Shown piece after piece: positions 8,371 to 16,547 of a stretch of DNA of 64,000 nt. The DNA comes from Parvibaculaceae bacterium (GTDB taxonomy: Bacteria; Pseudomonadota; Alphaproteobacteria; Parvibaculales; Parvibaculaceae), in contig JAHBYJ010000001.1 in the NCBI GenBank assembly GCA_019636015.1, forward strand, positions 620,001-684,000, read 5' to 3'. A program made the position numbers and the translations under genes. Numbering within the stretch: position 1 is the first letter of the stretch; every line of letters starts with the position of its first letter. The notes beneath the pieces are model-generated. The model made no database searches and was not told the origin of the DNA. It saw only the letters and a program-made list of their open reading frames with translations.

Positions 8371-8408
8371 CAAGCGAGATCGAGGGTGCTAGCATCCTTG
8401 GGTAAAAC

Positions 8409-8422
8409 TGACGCACACGTCA
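8409..8422. promoter_or_regulatory. TGACG-N4-CGTCA operator 3 before CYP153
   Basis: TGACG-CACA-CGTCA with flanks AAAC and CTTT, so the inner core is perfect and the outer A/T arms are weaker than in the other copies. It lies 93 bp before the CYP153 start. Its start is 60 bp from that of operator 2, close to six helical turns, so two dimers could sit on one face. Confidence 0.7.
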
Positions 8423-8515
8423 CTTTACGTATGACAAGTCCGCAATTTGCGCTATTCTTGACGCAACGGAAAAGCAGAACGCGCCACAAGGCGGCAGGAA
8501 CCCGGAGGAAAACCG

Positions 8516-9790
8516 ATGAGCGATGCAGCGGTGAAATACGAGATCGACGAGGCGCGCGAGAAGGCCTACACGACGCCGCTCGACCAGTACGATCCAGCCG
8601 ATCCGATCCTCTTCAAGACCAATACGATGTGGCCCTATTTCGAGCGCCTGCGCGCCGAGGCGCCCGTCCACTACAGCACGGTGAACGAAGAGGTCGGTCC
8701 CTATTGGTCGGTCACGCGCTACAAGGACATCATGGCGGTGGATACGAACCACCAGGTCTTCTCCTCAGAAGGCAGCATCGTGCTGCGCGACCAGGACGAG
8801 GACTTCCAGCTACCCATGTTCATCGCGATGGACCCGCCCAAGCATGACGAACAGCGCAAGGTGGTGAGCCCGATCGTCGCGCCGGCGAATCTTGCCAAGC
8901 TCGAAAGCACGATCCGCGAGCGGCTTTCCCGCATTCTCGACGAGCTGCCGGAGAACGAGCCCTTCAACTGGGTGGACCGCGTCTCGATCGAGCTCACGAC
9001 GCAGATGCTCGCGACGCTGTTCGATTTCCCCTTCGAGGAACGCCGCAAGCTCACCCGCTGGTCCGACGTCGCCACGGCGACGCCGATGGAAGGCGGTCTC
9101 GTCGAAACGGAAGATCAGCGCCGCGCCGAACTTCTCGAATGCGCCGAATATTTCATCGGCCTCTGGAACGAGCGCGTGAATGCGCGCGAGCCCGGCAACG
9201 ATCTCATTTCGATGCTGGCGCATGGCGAGTCGACCCGCAACATGGACAAGATGGAGTATCTCGGCAACCTGATCCTCCTCATCGTCGGCGGCAACGACAC
9301 GACCCGCAATTCGCTTACCGGCGGCCTCTACGCGCTCAATCAGTTCCCGGAGCAGTACCGCAAGCTGCAGCAGAATCCCGGCATCATTCCGAACATGGTC
9401 GCCGAGATCATCCGCTGGCAGACGCCGCTCGCCTATATGCGCCGCACCGCGCTGCAGGATGTCGAGCTCGGCGGCAAGAAGATAAGAAAGGGCGACAAGG
9501 TTGCCATGTGGTACGTCTCGGGCAACCGCGACGAGACCGTGATCGAGAATCCGAATGAACTCGTGATCGACCGCGCCCGCGCCCGCCAGCATCTTTCCTT
9601 CGGCTTCGGCATCCATCGCTGCGTCGGTAACCGCCTCGCCGAGATGCAGCTCCGCATCACCTGGGAAGAAATCATGAAGCGCTGGCCCGACCAGCGCCTC
9701 GAGGTTGTGAAGGAACCGGTCCGCGTTCACTCGAGCTTCGTCAAGGGCTATGAGGAAATGATGGTGGTGGCGCCGAAGCGCAAGCACTGA
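8516..9790 (+). CDS. CYP153A: Cytochrome P450 of the CYP153 family (alkane terminal hydroxylase)
   Basis: A 424-residue soluble P450. The heme loop is HLSFGFGIHRCVGNRLAE with thiolate C369. The I-helix oxygen motif is VGGNDTTRN and the K-helix ExxR is EIIRW. These, and the stretch FIGLWNERV...NDLISMLAHGE, are characteristic of CYP153, bacterial enzymes that hydroxylate the terminal carbon of medium-chain n-alkanes. CYP153 needs a ferredoxin and ferredoxin reductase; neither is encoded in this window. ATG 8516 follows a purine-rich GGAGGAAAACCG. Two operator-like palindromes lie upstream and a terminator follows the gene, so it is likely transcribed alone. Confidence 0.9.
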   Translation: MSDAAVKYEIDEAREKAYTTPLDQYDPADPILFKTNTMWPYFERLRAEAPVHYSTVNEEVGPYWSVTRYKDIMAVDTNHQVFSSEGSIVLRDQDEDFQLPMFIAMDPPKHDEQRKVVSPIVAPANLAKLESTIRERLSRILDELPENEPFNWVDRVSIELTTQMLATLFDFPFEERRKLTRWSDVATATPMEGGLVETEDQRRAELLECAEYFIGLWNERVNAREPGNDLISMLAHGESTRNMDKMEYLGNLILLIVGGNDTTRNSLTGGLYALNQFPEQYRKLQQNPGIIPNMVAEIIRWQTPLAYMRRTALQDVELGGKKIRKGDKVAMWYVSGNRDETVIENPNELVIDRARARQHLSFGFGIHRCVGNRLAEMQLRITWEEIMKRWPDQRLEVVKEPVRVHSSFVKGYEEMMVVAPKRKH

Positions 9791-9817
9791 GTGACCGTCC
9801 GGATATGGACAGGATCA

Positions 9818-9850
9818 AGCCGGGCCGGAGATATCCGCGCCCGGCTCTTT
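9818..9850 (+). terminator. Intrinsic terminator after CYP153
   Basis: AGCCGGGC pairs with GCCCGGCT, followed by CTTT. It lies 28 bp beyond the CYP153 stop. Confidence 0.6.
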
Positions 9851-9892
9851 CATTGTGGCCGGTTCACGCGGTGGCAAGCCGAGTCTGTACCT

Positions 9893-10231
9893 TCATACCA
9901 AGATAAGGAGCGAAGGGAGTATGAGCAGAAGCATCAGTCCGAGGCTGATGATCGCTCTCTTGACCAGAAAGGGAACGGCGAACGCAAACAACAGGACTGC
10001 GATCTGCAGGATGCAGGAGATCAGGTACGTTGCCTTTGATCTGTACTGCCAATAGCCCGCGGCGGGCCCTTCCGCGCCCCACGGATAGCAATTGCTTCCC
10101 GGCTCCAGGCCCTGCTGTCCGCACGCCACGGCGGTAGCCGCTTGAACGAAATCGAGAATAAACACGACGAGAAGCAAGACTGCCAGGACCTGAAAGGCGA
10201 TCTCCATCCAACTGGGATGCCGAACGCGCAT
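9893..10231 (-). CDS. Small membrane protein of unknown function
   Basis: A 112-residue protein with two clear transmembrane segments, IAFQVLAVLLLVVFILDFV near residues 10-28 and a long hydrophobic C-terminal stretch from about residue 71. The loop between them carries two cysteines (VACGQQGLEPGSNCYPWG) that could form a periplasmic disulfide. ATG 10231 is chosen because GGGAGGAA lies just before it; longer frames upstream lack a good site. I do not recognise the family. It is the gene after the di-iron 2 terminator on the same strand, so it probably has its own promoter. Confidence 0.6.
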   Translation of the reverse strand: MRVRHPSWMEIAFQVLAVLLLVVFILDFVQAATAVACGQQGLEPGSNCYPWGAEGPAAGYWQYRSKATYLISCILQIAVLLFAFAVPFLVKRAIISLGLMLLLILPSLLILV

Positions 10232-10310
10232 GGAAATTCCTCCCGGAAGTGACAACCGCGAGCTTAGCTCGAAACGACTGCTTGTCGCGGAGAATTGCAT
10301 CGCGCCAAAT

Positions 10311-10339
10311 AAAAAGGGCGGCTTCCGGAGAAGCCGCCC
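10311..10339 (-). terminator. Intrinsic terminator after di-iron gene 2
   Basis: On the minus strand GGGCGGCTTC pairs with GAAGCCGCCC and is followed by five T. It lies 58 bp beyond the stop of the second di-iron gene, and its stem closely resembles the terminator at 5528-5560, as if gene and terminator were duplicated together. Confidence 0.8.
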
Positions 10340-10397
10340 GAGTTCGATCGAGGGGGAACGAGTGTGAGGGAACAGCACTCGTTTACGTTTACGCTAC

Positions 10398-11531
10398 TTA
10401 CTCCGCCGCCGACACGGTAACGTTCTTCAGCGCATCGACATTGGTGCCGAAATTGATCTTCTGCAGATAGCGGATGCCGTCCTCGGCGATGTCGTCGCCG
10501 ACCATGCGGTCGCCTTCGCCCTTCAGCTCTTCCATGTCGACATAGGTCGCATAGAAGGCCTTGGTGCGGTCGGTGATGATGCCGGCCTTGAGCAGCGTCT
10601 TGATGAGCACGCGGAAGATGTTCGTGCCTTCCTTCATCGCTTCGCGGCGGTCGTCGTCGCCGAAGGCTTCCAGCATCTCGAGCTGGACCTGCTGCCAGTC
10701 GAGGCCGAACTCGCCATAGATCACCTGCTTCTGCTCGGGATTCACGAGATTGAACAGCAGCGTCTGGAAGCACTCGGCCGCCCAGTCTTCGATGATGTTC
10801 TGCTCTTCTTCCGAGAGATTCGGAATCGTGCGGTCGGCCCAGATCTTGCCGAACTTGTGGTGGAAGGCTTCGTCCGTCATCACGAGCTGGGTGAGCTTGA
10901 CGAGCAGCGGATCGTTCGACTTCGCGTAAAGCGTTGCGAAGGCGCCCATGGCGAGACCTTCGACCAGCATCTGCATGCCGACGATCTTCTTGTAGACCTC
11001 CGGCGCGCCGACGATGTTGGTCAGCAGGCCGCCCAGCGTCGTGCCGACCGGGAGCGGCTTGCCCCAGCGCGCCTGCACATATTTCGCGAAGGCCGTCACA
11101 TGGCGGGCCTCTTCGCGCGTCTGGTTGGCGGCATATTCCTGTGCGCCCGGATCGCGGAGAATGTGGCAGAGCGAGGCCGAGAGGTTCAGCGCGCCCTGTT
11201 CGCCGTGAAGGATCGAGGAAAGGGCCCAGCGGGCGCTTTCATTGGCAAGCTTGACCTGTGCCTTGCGGTCCAGCGCCTGCACGCAGGGAAGGCGCAGCTC
11301 CGGCACCATCTCTTCCGGCATCACCATCTGGTTTTCGAGATCGAAGGGCTCCGAGAAGTCGATGTACTTCGTGTCGAGCGGATCCCAGAAATGGTCGTGG
11401 GTCGCGGAGATGATCTTGTCGAAGGCGGTCGAGCGCGCATTGTAGCGGTCGACTTCCATCATCGCGGGAAAATCATCCGGCGCGACGGCATCGTAGGCAT
11501 TGTCCTTGGTGATCTGCCGAACTTCGGTCAT
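10398..11531 (-). CDS. Ferritin-like di-iron protein, paralogue 2 (putative oxygenase/oxidase)
   Basis: A 377-residue paralogue of the protein at 5597-6721, nearly colinear from RQITKDNAYDAV to the C-terminal DMEEL...GDDIAE segment. All six expected iron ligands are kept (EQGALN, EEARHV, VEGLAM, DEAFHH). ATG 11531 follows GGAGG by five bases. Upstream are two palindromes of the TGACG-N4-CGTCA type in tandem. It could be an isoenzyme with a different chain-length or substrate range, or the two could form a heterodimer; neither can be told from sequence. No electron-transfer gene is adjacent. The Ala/Glu-rich tail SAAE is shared by both copies. Confidence 0.8.
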   Translation of the reverse strand: MTEVRQITKDNAYDAVAPDDFPAMMEVDRYNARSTAFDKIISATHDHFWDPLDTKYIDFSEPFDLENQMVMPEEMVPELRLPCVQALDRKAQVKLANESARWALSSILHGEQGALNLSASLCHILRDPGAQEYAANQTREEARHVTAFAKYVQARWGKPLPVGTTLGGLLTNIVGAPEVYKKIVGMQMLVEGLAMGAFATLYAKSNDPLLVKLTQLVMTDEAFHHKFGKIWADRTIPNLSEEEQNIIEDWAAECFQTLLFNLVNPEQKQVIYGEFGLDWQQVQLEMLEAFGDDDRREAMKEGTNIFRVLIKTLLKAGIITDRTKAFYATYVDMEELKGEGDRMVGDDIAEDGIRYLQKINFGTNVDALKNVTVSAAE

Positions 11532-11642
11532 CGGGTCCTCCAGAAAGGGAACGGCCCGCAAAGGGGCCGGAAACGCTTATGCCGGTCTGGCGGGGAGAAG
11601 CCCCGCACCGGTCTCCTTGTTTGCGGAAGAGAATAGGGGGCA

Positions 11643-11679
11643 TGACCCCAGCGTCAAGGGAAAAATGACGCATACGTCA
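11643..11679. promoter_or_regulatory. Tandem TGACG-N4-CGTCA operators (sites 4a and 4b)
   Basis: Site 4b at 11666-11679 is a perfect core, TGACG-CATA-CGTCA, with AAAA before it. Site 4a at 11643-11656 is TGACC-CCAG-CGTCA, one mismatch from the core. The start-to-start distance is 23 bp, close to two helical turns. They lie 112 to 148 bp before di-iron gene 2 and about 420 bp before the divergent RND gene. Confidence 0.7.
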
Positions 11680-12099
11680 ACTTTGCCTTAAGATACGGTT
11701 TTCCGCGCAACTTCGCGGATTCGAGCTACGCACCTGTTACAAGTCGCCCCCGAATGTGGTAGGGAAATATCAGTGATGATGACCTGTCCGGACCGGCAGC
11801 GCGGGGAAGCGCGAACGCCGGTCAAAAGAAACAGGCATCTCGGGAGGGGGCTTAAACCCCGAAAGAACGAAAGCGGCTTCCTGTCCGGGCGGGCAGGCGG
11901 GCGCCGAAATCGGGGAGATGCGGCCGGGTAGGCCGCACCGCCTGGAAGGCGGGTATCCTCCGCGAAGTCAAAAGGCCGGCCGGGGCCGCTGGCAAGAGGC
12001 GCGAAGTCGCGCCTTGTCGGCGACGCGGCGGAATTTGTGATTTGCAACGACCGCATCTCCGTCATGGGGCTGCGGCGAGGGGAATGACGGGTACAGTCG
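11680..12099. other. GC-rich intergenic stretch with many short hairpins, no gene
   Basis: No frame here looks like a gene. The stretch holds several short inverted repeats with purine loops, for example GGGG-CTTAAA-CCCC, CCTGTCC-GGGC-GGGCAGG and GGCGCGA-AG-TCGCGCC. They sit on the strand leading into the RND gene at 12100, so a structured 5' leader or small RNA is possible. I do not recognise it as any known riboswitch or RNA family. Confidence 0.35.
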
Positions 12100-14451
12100 A
12101 TGATTAAACTTCTCGAGAATGTCGTTTTTAGCCTGCGCCCGCTGATCCTTCTGGGCCTGTTCGTCCTGACGGTCCTGACGGGCTTCTATGCGCTGCAATT
12201 GCGCATGGATGCGGGCTTCGACAAGCAGCTGCCCATCGGCCACGAATATATCGAAACCTTCACCGAATATCGCGAGCAGCTCTTCGGCGCGAACAGCATC
12301 ATCGTGGTGCTCGAGCCCAATGAAGGCGATATCTGGAGCAAGGAATTCTTCAAGGTCTACAAGGACCTCACCGACGACATCTTCTTCCTTCCCGGCGTAT
12401 CCCGTCACACGGTGACATCGCTCTGGACGCCCAACACCCGCTACATCGAAATCACGGAAGACGGCATCAGCGCCGACGACGTCATCTCCGGCAAGGTCAC
12501 CGCCGACTCGATGACGGAACAGAATCTCCTGAAGATTCAGAGCAACGTCATTCGCGGCGGCTTTGTCGGCCGCCTCGTCGCCGACGACTTCGGCTCCGCC
12601 CTCGTCGTTGCCGAACTCCAGGACTACGATCCGTCCACCGGCCAGCGGCTCGACTATTTCGATCTTGCCGCGAAACTGGAAAACCAGATTCGCAGCAAAT
12701 ACGAGAACGAACAGTACACGGTCCGCATCATCGGCTTCGCCAAGCTCATCGGCGACATCGCCGACGGCGCGAAGACCGTGGTCCTGTTCTTTGCGCTCGC
12801 CTTCGCCCTGACGGCGCTGGCGCTCTATCTCTTTGCGCGCTCCATCATGCTCACCGCGGCGACGCTTTTTGCCTCGCTGACATCGGTGGTCTGGCAGTTC
12901 GGCCTGCTCACCTTCCTCGGCTACGGCCTCGACCCGCTGGCCGTGCTGGTGCCGTTCCTCATCTTTGCCATCGGCGTCAGTCATGGCGTGCAGCAGATCA
13001 ACGTCGTCACGGCGGAGCTCGAAGCCGGTGCCGACGGAATGACCGCCGCGCGTTCCGCCTTCTCGCGGCTCTTCGTGCCTGGCTCCATGGCGCTCGTCAC
13101 GACGCTGGTGAGCTTCGGTACGCTCTACATGATCCCGGTCACGATGATCCGCGAACTTGCGATCACCGCATCGATCGGCGTGATCCTGAAAGTGCTCACG
13201 AACCTCATCATGCTGCCGCTGCTCGTCAGCTACATGAAGTTCGACGACAACTTCCGCGCCCGGGTCCACCGTTCGCGCGAAGGGCGCCTCAAGGTCATGC
13301 GTTCGCTCGGCTTCGTCGCGAATCCGAAGATTGCGCCCTTCGTCCTGATCGGTGCGACGGTTCTCTTCGGCATCGCCGTCCATCAGGCGACAAACCGCCA
13401 TGTCGGCGCGCTGCATGCGGGTGCGCCGGAACTGCGCCCCGACGCGCGCTACAATCTCGACTCGAACAAGATTGCGGCCGATTACGCGCTGGGCCTCAAC
13501 GTGCTGATCGTCGTCGTGGAAACGCCGGCGGACAGCTGCGTGCAATATCCCTACATGGAGTTCCTCAACAAGTTCTCCTGGTACATCCAGAACGTGCCCG
13601 ACGTCACGCTGGTCGGCTCTCTGCCCTTCGCGATCAAGGGATCTGCCGCCGGCTGGAACGAAGGCAACCTGAAATGGAAGGATATCCCGCGCAACCGCCC
13701 GGCGCTCGCGCAGGCGGCAAACACGGTGCCCGGTTCCTCCGCACTCTATAATCAGGACTGCACCATCCTGCCGCACAGCTTCTATCTGCGCGACTCGAAG
13801 GCGACGACCGTCAACCGCGTCATCGAGGCCGTGAAGGAGTGGCGTGAGAATAACCATATGGAGGGCGTCAACATCCGTCTCGCCTCCGGCAATATGGGCG
13901 TGCAGGCTGCGGTGAACGAAGAGATCACCGAAACCGAACTGCCCATGATGCTGTGGGTCTATGCAGTGATCGTCGCGCTCGTCATGCTCACCTATCGCGA
14001 CTGGCGGGCCGTCATCGCCTGTTGCCTGCCGCTTACCTTCGGCACCTTCTTCGGCTACTGGTTCATGGAGGTGCTGCAGATCGGCCTCACCGTGGCGACG
14101 CTGCCGGTGATGGTGCTCGCGGTCGGGATCGGCGTGGACTACGCCTACTATATCTACAACCGCGTGCCCTATTACATGGGCGAAGGCATGACGGTGAGCG
14201 ACGCCTTCCGGCAGTCGCTGCAGGAAGCCGGCATGGCGACCTTCTTCACCGCGCTCACGCTGGCGGTTGGCGTCTCGACCTGGGCCTTCTCGGACCTAAA
14301 GTTCCAGGCGGATATGGGCCTGTTGCTCGCCTTCATGTTCATGGTCAACATGATCATGGCCGTGAGCGTGCTGCCGGCCCTTGCGGTCACGCTCGAAAAG
14401 CTGGTGCCGCGCAAGCGTCCGGTTGCGCGTCAGGCAGCGCCCGTCCACTGA
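12100..14451 (+). CDS. RND/MMPL-superfamily exporter
   Basis: A 783-residue permease with the RND layout: TM1 at residues 12-33, a large periplasmic loop, a TM2-6 bundle (about 225-385), a second loop, and a final TM bundle from about 620. Conserved patches include GVSHGVQQINV after TM4 and VLAVGIGVDYAYYIYNR, the family's G-x-x-x-D-Y-x motif, in the second half. No periplasmic adaptor or outer-membrane channel gene is adjacent, so it is more like MMPL or hydrophobe exporters than AcrB. The ATG at 12100 has a weak ribosome site. It follows a long structured leader and is divergent from di-iron gene 2, so it may handle hydrophobic substrates or products of this module (inference). Confidence 0.8.
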   Translation: MIKLLENVVFSLRPLILLGLFVLTVLTGFYALQLRMDAGFDKQLPIGHEYIETFTEYREQLFGANSIIVVLEPNEGDIWSKEFFKVYKDLTDDIFFLPGVSRHTVTSLWTPNTRYIEITEDGISADDVISGKVTADSMTEQNLLKIQSNVIRGGFVGRLVADDFGSALVVAELQDYDPSTGQRLDYFDLAAKLENQIRSKYENEQYTVRIIGFAKLIGDIADGAKTVVLFFALAFALTALALYLFARSIMLTAATLFASLTSVVWQFGLLTFLGYGLDPLAVLVPFLIFAIGVSHGVQQINVVTAELEAGADGMTAARSAFSRLFVPGSMALVTTLVSFGTLYMIPVTMIRELAITASIGVILKVLTNLIMLPLLVSYMKFDDNFRARVHRSREGRLKVMRSLGFVANPKIAPFVLIGATVLFGIAVHQATNRHVGALHAGAPELRPDARYNLDSNKIAADYALGLNVLIVVVETPADSCVQYPYMEFLNKFSWYIQNVPDVTLVGSLPFAIKGSAAGWNEGNLKWKDIPRNRPALAQAANTVPGSSALYNQDCTILPHSFYLRDSKATTVNRVIEAVKEWRENNHMEGVNIRLASGNMGVQAAVNEEITETELPMMLWVYAVIVALVMLTYRDWRAVIACCLPLTFGTFFGYWFMEVLQIGLTVATLPVMVLAVGIGVDYAYYIYNRVPYYMGEGMTVSDAFRQSLQEAGMATFFTALTLAVGVSTWAFSDLKFQADMGLLLAFMFMVNMIMAVSVLPALAVTLEKLVPRKRPVARQAAPVH

Positions 14452-14470
14452 GGCGGATCGCAGGCAAATG

Positions 14471-14501
14471 AAAAGGCCGCCGGTTTCCCGGCGGCCTTTT
14501 T
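14471..14501. terminator. Bidirectional intrinsic terminator
   Basis: AAAA-GGCCGCCGG-loop-CCGGCGGCC-TTTTT sits between the convergent ends of the RND gene and the second P450 and has a T-tract on both strands, so it can serve both genes. Confidence 0.85.
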
Positions 14502-14519
14502 CGTTGCGGTGTCTTGCCG

Positions 14520-15773
14520 TCAGGCTTCCGGCGTGTAGCGCACCGGCATGTCCTTGATGCCATAGATGAAGTTCGAGCGAAGCCGGCGGATCGGCCCGGA
14601 TACATGTATGTCCGGGAAGCGGCGGAGCAATTCCTCGAACAGAACCTTGAGCTGCAATTCGGCAAGACGCGACCCGAGACAGAAATGCTGCCCCGCGCCG
14701 AAGCCGAGTTGCGTCGCGGTGGCCGGATTGCTGTAGCGCGTCACATCGAAGCGGTAGGGATCCTCGAACGCCTCCTCGTCGCGGTTCGCGGACGCGTACC
14801 ACATCACGACCTTGTCGCCCTTGCGGATCTTCTGCCCACGGATTTCCGTGTCCTCCGTCGCCGTGCGGCGCATATGAAGAACGGGGCTCACCCAGCGCAC
14901 GATCTCCTGCACGGCGCTTGGAATGAGCGAGGGATCGTCGAGAAGCTTCTGCCGCTCCGCCGGGTTTTCGGAAAGCGCAAGCAGGCCGCCCGAGATCGAA
15001 TTGCGCGTCGTCTCGTTGCCGGCCACGACAAGCAGGATGAAAGTGCCGATATAGGTGGGGAAACTCATCGACTGCCCGTCGATCTTCGAATGGGCCAGCA
15101 TGGAAATGAGATCGTCGCCGGGTTTCTCCAGCCGCTGCTGCCAGAGCCCCGCCGAATAGGCCGCCATCTCGGACAGGCATTTGTGCATGTACTCGTCCGA
15201 GACGCGAAGCTCCGGATCGTCTTCGCCGACCGTCGCATTCGACCATTCGAAGAGTTTCGCGCCGTCGCTTTCCGGCACGCCGAAAAGCTCCGCCAGCACC
15301 TCGATGGGCAGCGCGGCGGCAACCGCGGAAATGAATTCCGCCTCGCCCGTCTTCGGCAGATTGTCGAGAAGCCGCGTCACGCGCGCGCGAATGCGCTCCT
15401 CCATGTTCGAGATGCGCTTCGGCACGAAACCCGGCGTCACCATGCGGCGGTAGCCCGCATGTTCCGGCGGGTCCATCGAGATCATGCTCGCTTCGGTCGC
15501 GTTCCCGTCGATCTCGTTCTCGTTGAAGATGCGGTGCCCGCCCTTGTCTTTCGCCGATGAAAAGACCTTCGGATTCTTCGAAATCGCCTCTATGTCGTCA
15601 TAGCGCGTGATCGCCCAGAAGCCGGTGCTGTCCGCTTCCGGATTCCAGTAGACCGGCTCCTCCGCGCGCAGGCGCCGGAACGCCTCGTGATGTTTCTCGT
15701 GCAGATAGAGATCGGGATCTTTCAGATCGGGCTTGCCGCCGAGATCGATCGCCTTCGCCTTTGGCCTGAGCAT
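14520..15773 (-). CDS. Cytochrome P450 (CYP125/CYP124-like class)
   Basis: A 417-residue soluble P450. The heme loop is LGFGAGQHFCLGSRLAE with thiolate C365, the I-helix motif is VAGNETTRN and the K-helix ExxR is EIVRW. The SMDPPEHAGYRRMVTPGF segment and the general spacing resemble bacterial sterol-side-chain and methyl-branched-lipid hydroxylases, but I cannot fix the subfamily by eye. It is clearly distinct from the CYP153 upstream. GGAGG lies nine bases before ATG 15773. No redox partner is adjacent. It and the following HAD gene run on the same strand, with 59 bp between them. Confidence 0.82.
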   Translation of the reverse strand: MLRPKAKAIDLGGKPDLKDPDLYLHEKHHEAFRRLRAEEPVYWNPEADSTGFWAITRYDDIEAISKNPKVFSSAKDKGGHRIFNENEIDGNATEASMISMDPPEHAGYRRMVTPGFVPKRISNMEERIRARVTRLLDNLPKTGEAEFISAVAAALPIEVLAELFGVPESDGAKLFEWSNATVGEDDPELRVSDEYMHKCLSEMAAYSAGLWQQRLEKPGDDLISMLAHSKIDGQSMSFPTYIGTFILLVVAGNETTRNSISGGLLALSENPAERQKLLDDPSLIPSAVQEIVRWVSPVLHMRRTATEDTEIRGQKIRKGDKVVMWYASANRDEEAFEDPYRFDVTRYSNPATATQLGFGAGQHFCLGSRLAELQLKVLFEELLRRFPDIHVSGPIRRLRSNFIYGIKDMPVRYTPEA

Positions 15774-15832
15774 TGGAACGTCCTCCCCATGTTCTTGTTG
15801 GAGAGAAGTCTAGGGCTCAACGACGCATCCGC

Positions 15833-16474
15833 TCAAGCGACAGGAAAGCCGACCGCTGCCTCGAGTTCCTTCAGCGCCTGTTCGGGCGAGACAACCTTGA
15901 TGGTCGTCATGCCGAGCGCCTTGGCCGGTTTCAGATTGATGCCGAGATCGTCGAGATAGACGCTTGCCGCAGCGGAAACGCCGAGCGACTCGCAAGCCAT
16001 CTGGTAGATGCGCGGATCGGGCTTGCGGATGCCGACCTTGGAACTCTCGATCACATGGTCGAAAATCGACATGACTTCGGCAACCGCTTCGGCTTTCTCG
16101 CTGCTTCGCGCCATGCCGGCGCCTTTGCCGGCGGAGACGTTGTTGGTGATGCAGCCGACCTTCGCGCGTTCCTTGCAGCGCTTGAGCGCCGTCACCATTT
16201 CCGGCCGGATGTCGCCCGACAGGAGTTCGATGATGTCGCGGCCGGGAATGCGGCTGCCCCTGGCGGCGGATTCTTCGGCGAAGAGCCGGTCGAATTCCTC
16301 AAGCGTGCATTCGCTGCGCTCGAAAAGCGCCCAGGCATTGGTGTCGGGATTGACGGCGTTGATGCCGCGAATGAAATCGGCGGGCAGGCCCTTCTCGCGT
16401 TCATAGCGGTTGAATGCCTCGAAGGGGCTCGATGTGAGTACCCCGCCGAAATCCCAGATCACAGCTTCGATCAT
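15833..16474 (-). CDS. HAD-superfamily phosphatase-like hydrolase
   Basis: A 213-residue HAD protein. Motif I is VIWDFGGVL, in which Gly replaces the second Asp of DxD, as in the epoxide-hydrolase N-terminal and haloacid-dehalogenase-like branches. Motif II is CITNNVS, motif III is the Lys of GIRKPDPRIY, and motif IV is VYLDDLGIN. The variant motif I argues against a simple phosphatase; lipid phosphatase or dehalogenase-like activity is possible. ATG 16474 follows GAGGG at good distance. It lies upstream of the P450 on the same strand, so the two may be transcribed together. Confidence 0.75.
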   Translation of the reverse strand: MIEAVIWDFGGVLTSSPFEAFNRYEREKGLPADFIRGINAVNPDTNAWALFERSECTLEEFDRLFAEESAARGSRIPGRDIIELLSGDIRPEMVTALKRCKERAKVGCITNNVSAGKGAGMARSSEKAEAVAEVMSIFDHVIESSKVGIRKPDPRIYQMACESLGVSAAASVYLDDLGINLKPAKALGMTTIKVVSPEQALKELEAAVGFPVA

Positions 16475-16547
16475 GTAGGTCCCTCGCCTTGCGAATGTCG
16501 TTTGGCGGGAACCTACACGTTTGGAGCGGGAAGAGCCAAGCCGCCGG

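Noticed and set aside
6722..8416. Long open frame continuing upstream of di-iron gene 1 on the minus strand
   Set aside because: It lies opposite the Hsp70-like gene, its protein is Arg/Ala/Asp-rich without domains, and a good ribosome site marks the real start at 6721. The open frame results from high GC content.
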